This document shows, in pieces, positions 36,001-45,628 of a DNA stretch of 64,000 bases (position 1 is its first letter; each line of letters starts with the position of its first letter). Below the pieces are notes generated by a model. The model was not told where the DNA came from, searched no databases, and was given only the letters and a program-made list of their open reading frames with translations. The translations under genes were made by a program, and so were the position numbers. Origin of the DNA: Perca fluviatilis (taxonomy: Eukaryota; Chordata; Actinopteri; Perciformes; Percidae); NCBI RefSeq assembly GCF_010015445.1, contig NC_053127.1:23786745-23850744 (forward strand), read 5' to 3'.

Positions 36001-39000
36001 ACGTGCGGTTGCAAAAGGAGGTTGGTTTCTGTATTAGTCTATGAGAAAGTGACCCACTTCTCACTTGATTTATTACCTCTGTAAACATTTTCATAATGAG
36101 TTTATGGTCTCAATCGCTAGTTTTAAGTCTTCTGCAACACAGAATGATGTTCATTTTTTGAATTATGGTCTCGTTGATTTTAAAATCGACGATAAAGCAG
36201 TGGGTGTTTTCGGGCATGGCTATGATGTGATTGCCAGTGAAAGTGTGTAACGTAACGTAGAGTGTAAGCAGCTCCTCCCTCTCGTCTAAAATCGTCACAT
36301 CCGCAACCAGGATGGCTGCGCCCGTAACGGCAAACTCGACGACGGATAGCAGATCTCCACAAACCAATGGGTGACGTCACACATGCACTGTCCATTAATA
36401 TACAGTCTATGGTCTCAGTTTACTTTTGTACATCCTTCTCAGATGAAAGCAAACTGAGGCTTCAGCAGCAGCAGGCGCTGGAGCAGAACTGGGTGGAGGT
36501 CCGGCAGGCTGTGGCTGGCAGAGAGGAGGCCGAGCAGAGCCTGCAGCAGGTCCAGGCCCAGCTGGAGGAGAGCAAGGTCAACCTGGAGAAACTCCGCTCT
36601 GTGCTGCATAGCCAGCAGGAGCACAGTGAACGTGGTGAGGCAGCGGCTACCTTAAGCCACATGACCTTTCAGCCTTGACTAATCCAAGGAAAGCACACTG
36701 AGCACTCCTGCTCTATTTCAGAGATGCCCTTCATCACTGTCTCCACATATCCACACCTGGCCACCCCGGTCTCCTCGGTAGCTTCACTGGAGCAGTTGGA
36801 GATTAAGTGACATGCTCCAGAGCACCTTGATTGTCATTGATCAGGGAGAGTTACTGAGTTTCCCTGATACATATTCCCCATTCGGTACAACGATTTAACT
36901 TGGCAACTTAGGACACATAGAATACACAAGAATAGGGTCACCATTTTTTAAATCTGTCTTTAACAATAGTCACGTGGCCTATATGCACATTGAAATAGGG
37001 TTTGCTTGCTGTAATGTGGATTTTGTCCCTTATCACTTATGCTGAAAGTGTTTTGGAAAGGATGTTTTAATGGCCTGTATAAACAGGAGGAATAGTTAAA
37101 GCAAGCAAAACCTGTTTCAGTGTTCATCTTGAAAAATTGTAGCCTATGTACACACACGGAGCACCATTAGCATTTATTGGTAGTAATGTTTGTGTCCACC
37201 TAATGAATGTAAGTCCAATATTCACTCTAACTTTAGCCCTGTTTTGCTTTACATATTCTCCTGAGGGAAATATCTGTCTCTTTAGCTGCTAAACGCTCCA
37301 ATATTTTCACCAGAAAGTTGCTAATTGTGTTTGGTGCTGGGTAAGTAGCGTGCAGTTGGTGAACCAGAAAAGTAAAGTTGTGGGTCGAAAAAACAAACAA
37401 ACAATGACCTGTAAGTCGAGGGGAACTGTAATTTTTTCTGTGGAATGTCATCATTATGATCTCCTTTCATATACATGTCGTCATGGGATCCATTAGTAAT
37501 ATACAAGTATTGATTATAGCTGCTTTAATGATGCAGGCATGAAATCCACACTGTTGGATTTAATTTCCTTTAAATTCCAGGTCTTTAATGGCTTCACTCT
37601 ATATCCCTCCGTCTTTATTGAAAGGAAAGATGAACAAATAATTGCCACTAGCTGACCCTTACGCTATTGCCACCTGGCTGTGTTGCAGTCCTTTATGTGA
37701 AACCGTGGTGACATCGTAATGATTGATGAATCTGGAATTGATTTAATCAGCTTGAATATGTGGAGGTCTTGCTGTCTATGAACATGTGCACTCAGATGCA
37801 ATAAAATCCAGTTTATCCCCAGAAGTACATACAAATACAGCATTAGACTCAGTTTCTCAGTTTGTGGGATACTTTATTGAGGAATGGTGCATTTGTTGTT
37901 TCCTTTCAGCTCTGCAGGAGAGAGTGTCTGAGATCGAGGACTCCTGTGCTAAAAAGCTAAGAGAGATGGAGGTTCAAGTCAATACTGCCACGAGAGAGCA
38001 CACCAAAGCAGGTAGCAGGATTAGAACCATGCTATCTCAGCCCACAGCAACTTAACATTGCAAGATGAAGTAATATCTGTAATGCCAGCTGTGATCCAAT
38101 ATGATTGGAATTGTTTACACAGTATATAACAGCATCTCCCCATGGCTTTTGATCTGTCTGTATTGCCTCTTACAGTTATGACTTTGCGGCAGTTTGAGAG
38201 AGAGGCAGCAAGGAAACAGGATGAGATGAGAGAAACTCAACAACACACAAAGAGGGAAGTCCGGAATAAGCAACTGAAGGAGATGGAGAAAGACAAACAA
38301 ATACTGCTGGTAAGACTTTTTAAAGCAAAAGATATTTGTGTTTCTGTCGTCATTTCTGCTGATGAACTCCTATAACCTGAATCTGTTCTAGGCCACTGTT
38401 GCTGATAGAGGGCTGACAAGTGAGTATACAAGAACTCACACAACAGCTCTACAAAACTCTGCTGTTCCCAGAAAACATCGCGAAAAACCCTCAGAGAGCA
38501 GTCGCTCTGTGGGAACAGAAGTCCAAGTACCTGCAGCTGGTAAGTAGTGTCCTAACTCCTCATGCGTCAGACACGTCCTGGTCTATATCGACGACAATTC
38601 ATTTACGGGATTGTTCTGCCTCATGTCCCTCATTTTCGGCCAGATGTCCCTTACCTTGCGCTTTCTTTGTTTTGGCATTCTAAATACCGACCGATTTAAG
38701 AGGACTATGGTTAACTGCTCCTCAGATCTCTGCAGGGTAAACCCAGACAGTTAGCTAGACTATCTGTCCAATCTGAGTTTTCTGTTGCACAATTTAAACA
38801 GATTTTGAACGTACACACATTCCACCAAAACAAGTTCCTTTCCGAGGCTATTTTGCAGAGGCACCATTGCTCTGTCCGGCGTATAGCGCCGCCCAAGATG
38901 ATTGTGACTGGTTCAAAGAATTGCCAATAAACCAGAGTACCTTTTTCTCCTATCCCGGAATGTTGTGTGGACTAGCCAGACCTTTCTCTGCAGCGCTGTG

Positions 39001-39221
39001 GAGGAACATCTGGCAATGCGTGACTAGATACGTCCTAACATTTACTCAGACATGACTGATCTGACCAATGGCCTGTCTGTATCCTGTTAGGGAGACTCCT
39101 GTCTGTTTTGGAGGAGCTCCATTCTCTCAGTGCTGCTGTGATAAACAGCTCTGAGGACTCTGCGGAGGAGGAGGGACAGAATGACAGCGTGGGACCATCC
39201 ACTGGCAGTCTGCACAGCTGA
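30082..39221 (+). CDS. cchcr1: Coiled-coil alpha-helical rod protein 1
   Basis: Nineteen coding exons: 30082-30151, 30561-30855, 30955-31122, 31241-31358, 31544-31738, 32349-32512, 32615-32732, 32912-33022, 33710-33853, 33975-34085, 34346-34452, 34603-34715, 34815-34887, 35378-35496, 36443-36634, 37910-38011, 38176-38309, 38392-38539 and 39091-39221. All have GT/AG borders and compatible phases, and lengths sum to exactly 871 codons with the TGA. The start MERHNVGKERLVVP is the first ATG in that frame in the exon. The protein is almost entirely coiled coil (Glu/Gln/Lys/Arg/Leu-rich from about residue 90). Segments matching human CCHCR1 include TLHSLRNYIGQ, TELLTVRLNSVSEILALQEE, WRDKVFKLCVQL, RRIETIQGLIMRKVALQ, ALQERVSEIED and REHTKAVMTLRQFEREAARK. 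Human CCHCR1 is a centrosome and P-body protein near HLA-C. Introns carry several mobile elements, including an inverted MITE pair. Confidence 0.93.
31845..32279 (+). mobile_element. MITE copy A (hAT-like) in a cchcr1 intron
   Basis: A 435-bp element starting TAGTCTCGCTTTGCCAGACC and ending GGATATAGACTA, flanked by an identical 9-base direct repeat ATGTAAATA (31836-31844 and 32280-32288). TAGTCT/AGACTA forms the terminal inverted repeat. Target duplications of 8-9 bp point to hAT. Its body is homologous, in reverse, to 38579-39026. No transposase. Confidence 0.85.
35596..35904. mobile_element. Short TIR element with TTA target duplication
   Basis: 309 bp between two TTA triplets. The left end GGCGGGCTACACACTGGCTGCG pairs imperfectly with the complement of the right end, GGCCGGTTACACAATGCCTGCG. 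Many CpG/GCGT motifs, no ORF of note. TTA duplications and the size fit a PIF/Harbinger-type MITE. Located in cchcr1 intron 14. Confidence 0.7.
35930..36411 (+). mobile_element. Teleost dispersed repeat ending next to a cchcr1 exon
   Basis: Contains blocks I recognise from repeats common in percomorph genomes: TTCCAGCAGGGGGAGAC, ACTTCTCACTTGATTTATTACC, AAAATCGACGATAAAGC and CAAACCAATGGGTGACGTCAC. The right end (TATACAGTCTATGG) is about 31 bases before the acceptor of exon 36443-36634. Class unassigned. Confidence 0.6.
36722..36810 (+). other. Candidate alternative terminal exon of cchcr1
   Basis: After a strong acceptor (CTGCTCTATTTCAG) the sequence stays open in the phase left by exon 36443-36634 (G then AG ATG CCC TTC) and encodes EMPFITVSTYPHLATPVSSV plus about a dozen residues before TGA at 36808. 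Codon use is coding-like (TCC, GTC, CTG, GAG). The main transcript would skip it, since 36634 joins 37910 in the conserved ALQERVSEIED frame. Confidence 0.35.
38579..39026 (-). mobile_element. MITE copy B (same family as copy A, opposite orientation)
   Basis: Reads as the reverse complement of 31845-32279 over essentially the full length. It shares AGGACTATGGTTAACTGCTCC (about 38701-38721), GACAGTTAGCTAGACTATCTG and the TAGTC terminus. Flanks carry an imperfect duplication (ACACGTCC and ATACGTCC, the latter one base away). It sits in the last cchcr1 intron, about 64 bp before the terminal exon. Confidence 0.8.
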
Positions 39222-39947
39222 TACCTCATGATGACTCACTCAGGAGCCAGTGAACACACCTTTCATTTGTACAAAAGGTGGGCAGTGTTGAAAACCTACA
39301 TTCAGTGGAAACAATTAGTTTGAGCCAAACATCAGAAAACCACGCATGTCATATTGCTACTGGGTGTATAAGAAGAATGATAGCTATGACACAGTATGCT
39401 TGAATATAACACAAATGTAAATTTAAGTTTATACAATTCTTCCACTATGTTTACAAAGAATACTGGAAATACATTAATGGACAGATTTGACTCAAAAAGT
39501 GGTATGAAAGGTTTAGATGTTTATGTGAATATCTAGGGTTTCAGTTGCAGAATAATCTGGTTTTTCACTCTTTTGCTTGGACTAAATCACCTCACCAGTA
39601 AGACCACACTTTCATATATTTTAGATGGTTAAATAATATTTTTCTGAAACTTGGCCCCATAATTGTTCCCATTGAATCAATGAAATGCTTTAAAGTTTAT
39701 ATTTTGACTGCATGTAGAATAATATAATTAATGACAAATCACTGGACAGATGATGAAGGCTTCAATAAATGCAAATATGTGACTACTAGATTTGTCAGTT
39801 ACTGTGAGCTTTTTAGCAGGTAGCAAAGAATGCTAATGTGCATGGAAGTCTGTTCTGTTGACTTTGATCCTAGAAGTTTATGTGATTCTTCGTTACGTAG
39901 AATTATTTGTTATGCAGAAACGTGTATCTTACTTTTCGGTGTGAGTT

Positions 39948-39953
39948 AATAAA
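39948..39953 (+). promoter_or_regulatory. Polyadenylation signal of cchcr1
   Basis: AATAAA about 730 bases after the TGA stop, followed by T-rich sequence. This gives a 3' UTR of roughly 750 nt; no earlier strong hexamer with a U/GU-rich follow-on stands out. Confidence 0.5.
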
Positions 39954-40644
39954 GTATTTTTATATTGCAATTCTATGGCGTATTTTAATAAATATCATTT
40001 TTTGATTTGCTATGAATATTAATTCACTACTCACTGGTAATTTTCAGTAGGAAGGTCAAAATACAAAGAAGAGCAACTAACATATGTTAGCAGAGTTTTT
40101 AAACAAGTTAGATCTTTAAATCAAATTAGATTGTTGCATTAAAACTTCAAATTAAAAATACACAGAGTTTTTCTGGTTTATAGTTGGCTGAGAATGTTGA
40201 CTTTGTTATGATAAAGCAGGTTTTATTGTGATTGGTGCATCTGCCCTGTTACTCTTTATATTACATAGGGACAATTGGGAAGGCCTGTATGATTTTATGT
40301 TGAAGAAATCAATATTTTCTACTTGAGGTCAATTTTGCAATCATAGGATGGATGATGATAAACATCCTGATGAAGCAGATAATTGTGCTATTTGTCATGG
40401 TGTCATGAGTGCTAATACATTTTGCAATAGTTCAAAGTTTCAAGCCTCTAGGTAAAAGCATCTCATGGAGAAATGAGGGAGAGCAGAGAGAAAATAGGAA
40501 GTAGGAAAGTCTAGACTTTATTAGTGTTTTCAAAAAGCATCAAAAATAATTTGCAGGGACACACTCATTGCTGGAGAGGTGATTCATCACGGCAAGCAGA
40601 GGATGAATGCATCAAACATTTTTTTTAATGCAATATTATTGGAT

Positions 40645-41312
40645 TTAAAGGAACACGCCGACATATTGGGAATTTAGCTTTTTCACCGTAACCCCCAGAG
40701 TAAGACAAGTCGATACATACCCTTCTCATCTCCGTGCGTGCTGTAACACTGTCTGACGGTTCCAGCATTAGCTTAGCCTAGCACAGATCCTGCAGGTAAC
40801 TGGTTCCAACTAGCCTACTGCTCTGAATTGTGACAAACGTGACAAAATTACGCCAACATGTTCCTATTTACATGTTGTGATTTGTAGATTCACAGCGTGT
40901 ACAAAAAACAACGTAACACGAGACACAGCCATCTTCTAACCGTAAACAAACCGGGAACTATATTCTCAGACAGGCTTGCTGCGAGCATATCACTCCGCCC
41001 AAGTACTATATTCTTTCGCCTGAGAATATAGTTCCCGGTTTGTTTACGGTTAGAAGATGGCTTGTCTCATATTACGTCGTTTTTTACACGCTAGTATTAC
41101 TAATCACAACATGTAAATAGAATTTATCATGTTGGTGTTAGCTCTTACTAATCAGAGCAGTAGGATTACTGGAACCATTCACCTGCCTGTTCTGTGATGG
41201 GCTGTATCGCTGGAGACGCATGAGACAGCTTTACAGCATTCACGAGAGATGAGAAGGTTTGGAAAATTTGTCTTTCTGGTAAATTCCCAATAAGTCGGTG
41301 TGTTCCTTTTAA
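40645..41312. mobile_element. Long TTAA-bounded palindromic element
   Basis: About 668 bp bounded by TTAA at 40645-40648 and 41309-41312. The ends AAAGGAACACGCCGAC and GTCGGTGTGTTCCTTTT are complementary, and the inner arms are near-perfect: CCATCTTCTAACCGTAAAC against GTTTACGGTTAGAAGATGG, and CGGGAACTATATTCTC against GAGAATATAGTTCCCG. The centre is only about 50 bp, so almost the whole element folds back. Non-autonomous, piggyBac/Kolobok-like by target site. Confidence 0.9.
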
Positions 41313-43079
41313 GCGGTGCAAAACAGCACAATCCATTTTGTATTGTATATGAAGCCTCTGATACAAAAAAATCAATAATGTCATCAATGACACAGTGAAG
41401 GAATTATGTAATGGTCTAAACTTACATGAAGCATGATGGATACTTTTAAAGGAATGTGCCACCAAATTCAAGATTCCATCTTGGACTATTGGTGTTTTTT
41501 TGTTTTTACATTGTGTGATGTATTTTAGATCACAGCATTCATTAACATCATACATTATATTACATATATAGTAATATTAATAATTGTAAGTAATGATAGC
41601 AAATGTTCAAGTAGGCGTACTGCTGAAAGAAAAAGCATGTAAAGCAAATCATGTGTCTCCATAGGCAGTTTAAAACCAGCAGAGGGCGATGTTGACAAAG
41701 GTGAGAGCAGCACATCTTCCAACATTCTTTTAGGCTATACTTTGTAAAGTGCAGTTTCCTCAGTGGAATATTATTTAGAGGGTAAAGAAAAATATGATTT
41801 CTATAGGTTATACGGGTGTTCCTTATTTGCAGCTTTAAAAAGGCTAGTGAGTGAGGATGGCTATGTGCACATGTACTTAACTTCAATCAATCTGTACAGG
41901 AAACCTGTCCAGAACCATTTAATGTTGTACTGTGTTTCTCCACAAATGGCAAAACAAAAATGAGAACAGGATTCTGGTCAAATACCTTCAGGATGATGCA
42001 AAATGAAAGTTACAATATACAGCCTTAATAAATGCATTTATACCATAGACTGTATGATTTATACGTCTTCACTGCCTCAGCAGTGTGGAGAGAATTGAAC
42101 AGCAGCAAGTGAACACCGTGGTTAACCTGATGAATAATTTAGTAAAGCGTTGCAATCCAGACAAGACATGGAATAAATGGGGATAAAAATCAATCAATAA
42201 GCTCCCGACGGATTTTTATTAACTGAGTTAATGGCATGTAAAATTAGTGGTTCAAAACAAACACGTGTGTCCCAACCAACTGTGTTTTTACATATCTGAT
42301 TTTAAGCAGCACTAACATGGGGTGTGAATTCATAGATTGCAAAGTATTTTCTGTTTGTGTATGAACCCTCCTCCCCCTGGTTCTGAGGCTGATACTGTGC
42401 TGTCAGAGTGCAGCGTGTCAAATCCGAACATCTGCTGTCATCGCCCCTGCCTGTCATCAAGTGTCTGCGTCAAGGCTCAGTTCTATACTTCTTTTTCTGG
42501 TATGAACAAAGTGCCCGAACCTGCAGGCTCTTTACACTGTTTGGATCCTGGAGAAATAATTTTTTCCTTTTGCTTGTTATTGGTTTATTTCCAAGTAATG
42601 ATTAATGGCCTTATTATTTCTAAACCTTGTATCAAATATTTATGTGACAACACATAAAAACCTATTCTTACAAATACCTCAGCGATGCCAGAATGAGTTT
42701 GGAAGTTGGGGGGGGGGGGGTCACAAGCTTTGAATGACATAAAAGGCTAGTGAAGTATTTCAACATCCTTACAATTGCAGCCTAGCTGTTGTACAACTAA
42801 AATATGGTATGGAATGCATTCCCTCTTCTCATCAGGGTACATACAGATCAAATGGTAGCATGGTATGGTACTCACCTACTAACATACAAATACACAGCAC
42901 TGCAGCAGAGTGAGGTTTAGTCTTATTTTCCAAAGTACTAAGCGTGCCTGTCACTCCCTAATTAAAAGCTATTTAACACTTTGTTTATGTCAAAGTTGTC
43001 AGTCAGGTCTTTGTGGAAGTGCAGGAAAAGCAGGTTGTTTAGCCGTTTCTCTTGTAGATCGGATGCAGGTTTTCAGACG
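41313..43079. other. Intergenic DNA
   Basis: AT-rich, no recognised gene. A poly-G run lies at about 42709-42720. The open frames at 41166-41886 and 42337-42657 show no splice context or known motif. Confidence 0.45.
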
Positions 43080-44021
43080 ACCAAGACTTCAAAAACGCAG
43101 ATCAGCTGTTCCATTGGTCATTGGCACATTGAGGTAGAGATGCTTTTCCACCTCACTAAAAGCCTGGTGCATCTCTCGCTGCTGCCAGAACATCAACAAG
43201 GGTGGCGATTTTGGGGACTTGTGTGATGCATGTAGAGCTGTGAACACCTGAAAGTGGGGGGGACAAAAAGTCTTGATGTCCCCCTTTTCCGGCGCCAGTG
43301 CTTGGGATTGGAAAGAGAGTGCTGTGTTGTCCACCACATTGAGAAATGTCTGCCAAAAGTCAGGTGCATAACTTCTCCATTTTCCAGATGACCAACTTCC
43401 TAGTTCTGGATTATGTTGTTAAAATATAAGGCATAAATACATAGCTTGTTGCTTTACTCTTTGCTGTCAGGTTTTCTATCTCTGCTCCTCACTCTGCAAA
43501 CGTCTTCATTGCTAACTGGCCCAAGTCAACTTTCAGATGTCTGAAGCGTTGTGGAAACTTTATCCTCTGCCTGTAAAACGTTCTGTCACACTTTGCCAAA
43601 TGTCCCCAAAGTCCAGTCCTCTTGGGGCCAGTCCTCATTCAAGTTTGCTACAGACAGTAACTGGAATATGCTACAAAAATATCTAAAACTGGTCAATTTT
43701 TAATACTGTATATTCTCTCAAGGACATTATAGCTCTTCTCAAACAAGTTATTCAGAGCATCCCATTAATCTGCCTTATTTGCTGCCCTATACTATAGATA
43801 TTTATACAATTTGTACTCTGGAATGCTAACTCCTGTTGTTTTTAGATTAGAGGATTACAAAAAACATCACATCCGTAGTCCACGTCTTTGCAAAGTTTTT
43901 GCAGGCCGGGGGTCAGAGCAAACTTAAAGCAGTGCGTGAGGTTGATGTGATCCAGTAAGTCAGGGTTGTCGACCACCAGTGTTGCATGCTGCATCAGAGC
44001 CTGGTGGATGGTTGTGTACTG
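43080..44021 (-). pseudogene. Unassigned coding-like patch, probably decayed
   Basis: Several minus-strand segments read like protein but switch frame. 43866-44021 begins after CCACAG (QYTTIHQALMQHATLVV, then HINLTHCFKFALTPGLQKLC). 43592-43660 lies between AG and GT (LLSVANLNEDWPQEDWTLG), and overlapping it in another frame is FWGHLAKCDRTFYRQRIKF. 43089-43390 reads WRSYAPDFWQTFLNVVDN, later FWQQREMHQAFSEVEKHLYL. GC content and codon use exceed the surrounding intergenic DNA. I cannot name the family. The frame changes argue for a pseudogene, perhaps an old transposase or a lost neighbour gene, rather than a live gene. Confidence 0.35.
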
Positions 44022-45040
44022 CTGTGGCAGGCCATGCTACAGGGTAGAGCATTAGCCACGGAGGAGCACTGCAAGGACATGCAGCCAAGTAACGCTATTT
44101 ATAGATGCAGGCAATGTGGGCCATTGTTTAGAGGGTCGCAGTGGGCTAAACTGGCCAATCTTCAAACTACAGCAACAGTATCTACAGTAACTATTTTCCT
44201 GTACTAGGTGCAAATTATTATTTATTTTTGGTGTGATACACTGTATTAACCTTTGAGCACTGCCAAAAATAGATGATAAAAATACTGTTGTACTCAGTGT
44301 TCTGGCAAAGAGCATTAACCATTAAGGTGTATCGTAGGAGAAAACTCATCACCAGTATACATTAATAATACAGTACCTTACAGTTTTCACACACATTTCA
44401 ATTAATTTTAATCAATAAAAAGGAACTGAAAGCCAGACCTCTCTTACTGAAAACGTTAGAACGATCCAACATATGGTTTCTTTTCTAAAAAGCCACAGTA
44501 AACATGTCATCCATGCATGATGAGGTCTCCACCTGTGCCAATCAGTCACCTTGTTTGCGGCTGTAATTGCAGTTTGGGATGATCAGTGTAGTTTGGAATG
44601 CAGCGGTAAAATGTAGGCAGTGTCCAGAGGCATGAATGAATGAGCAAATGTTGTAAAGGATGTGTCTCACCTTTTATTACCACACTGCGACATAAGAAAA
44701 TGGTTCTTGGCCTGCATGTGTTTTACCTGTTCTAAAAACTGAAATATTTTTATTCTTAAATCCGGCAAAGTCTTGATTAAACTCATGATTAGTGAAACTT
44801 TTGCTGAGGGTGGAATCTCTTTATTAAAAATATGATAAGTGACTTATTTGGAGGTATTGGTGTATTTACAGTATATGCTTGTCACTGTGGGTGCAACTAA
44901 GCTATTGAAATGAATGTCAAGAGTAACACCTGCACAGGAACTTCAATCAAACCGTTTTCTTGAACAATTAGCTTCCAAAGTTTCAATCTAGCAAAAAATA
45001 TGATTTGCACTGGTGTGCAAGTCATTATTGTTTAAATATA

Positions 45041-45628
45041 CAGTATCTCACAAAAGTGAGTACACCACTCACATTTTAGTAAATATTTAATTATATCTTA
45101 TAATGGGACAACACTGAAGAAATTACACTTTGCTACAATGTAAAGTATTAAGTGTACAGCTTGTATCATCACATACCCTTCACCATACCTAGAGATTGGC
45201 ATGGTTTTATGTTGATTAGCCTAATAGCTGGTTTGATTTGCATTGAGAGATGTTCTTATGGAAAGTACCCCATGGTACTCTAGGTATGGTGAACGGTATG
45301 TGATGATGTGGGGCTATTTTAATTCCAAAGGCCAAGGGAACTTTATCAGGATGCCTAGTATCCTGGATCCATGAAATAACTGGCCTTTAAAAATAAAAGT
45401 CTGCCTGCCTCTAAGGGAATTTAACATAGGGGTGTACTCACTTTTGTTGCCAGCGGTTTAGACATTAATGGCTGTGTGTTGAGATATTTTGAGGGGACTG
45501 TTATACAAGCTGTACACTTAATACTTTACATTGTAGCAAAGTGTAATTACTTCAGTGTTGTCCCATTAAAGGATATAATGAAATATTTACTTAAATGTGA
45601 GAGGTGTACTCACTTTTGTGAGATACTG
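45041..45628. mobile_element. Internally deleted Tc1/mariner-type element
   Basis: Flanked by TA dinucleotides. The ends CAGTATCTCACAAAAGTGAG and CTCACTTTTGTGAGATACTG are perfect inverted repeats, and homology of the arms extends over 100 bp (ACACTTTGCTACAATGTAAAG on both sides, inverted). The middle keeps a transposase remnant (GTGATGATGTGGGGCTATTTT, reading MMWGYFNSKGQGNF), but most of the gene is gone. Confidence 0.92.

Noticed and set aside
41166..41555. 129-codon minus-strand ORF
   Set aside because: Overlaps the right arm of the TTAA palindrome and has no coding signature.
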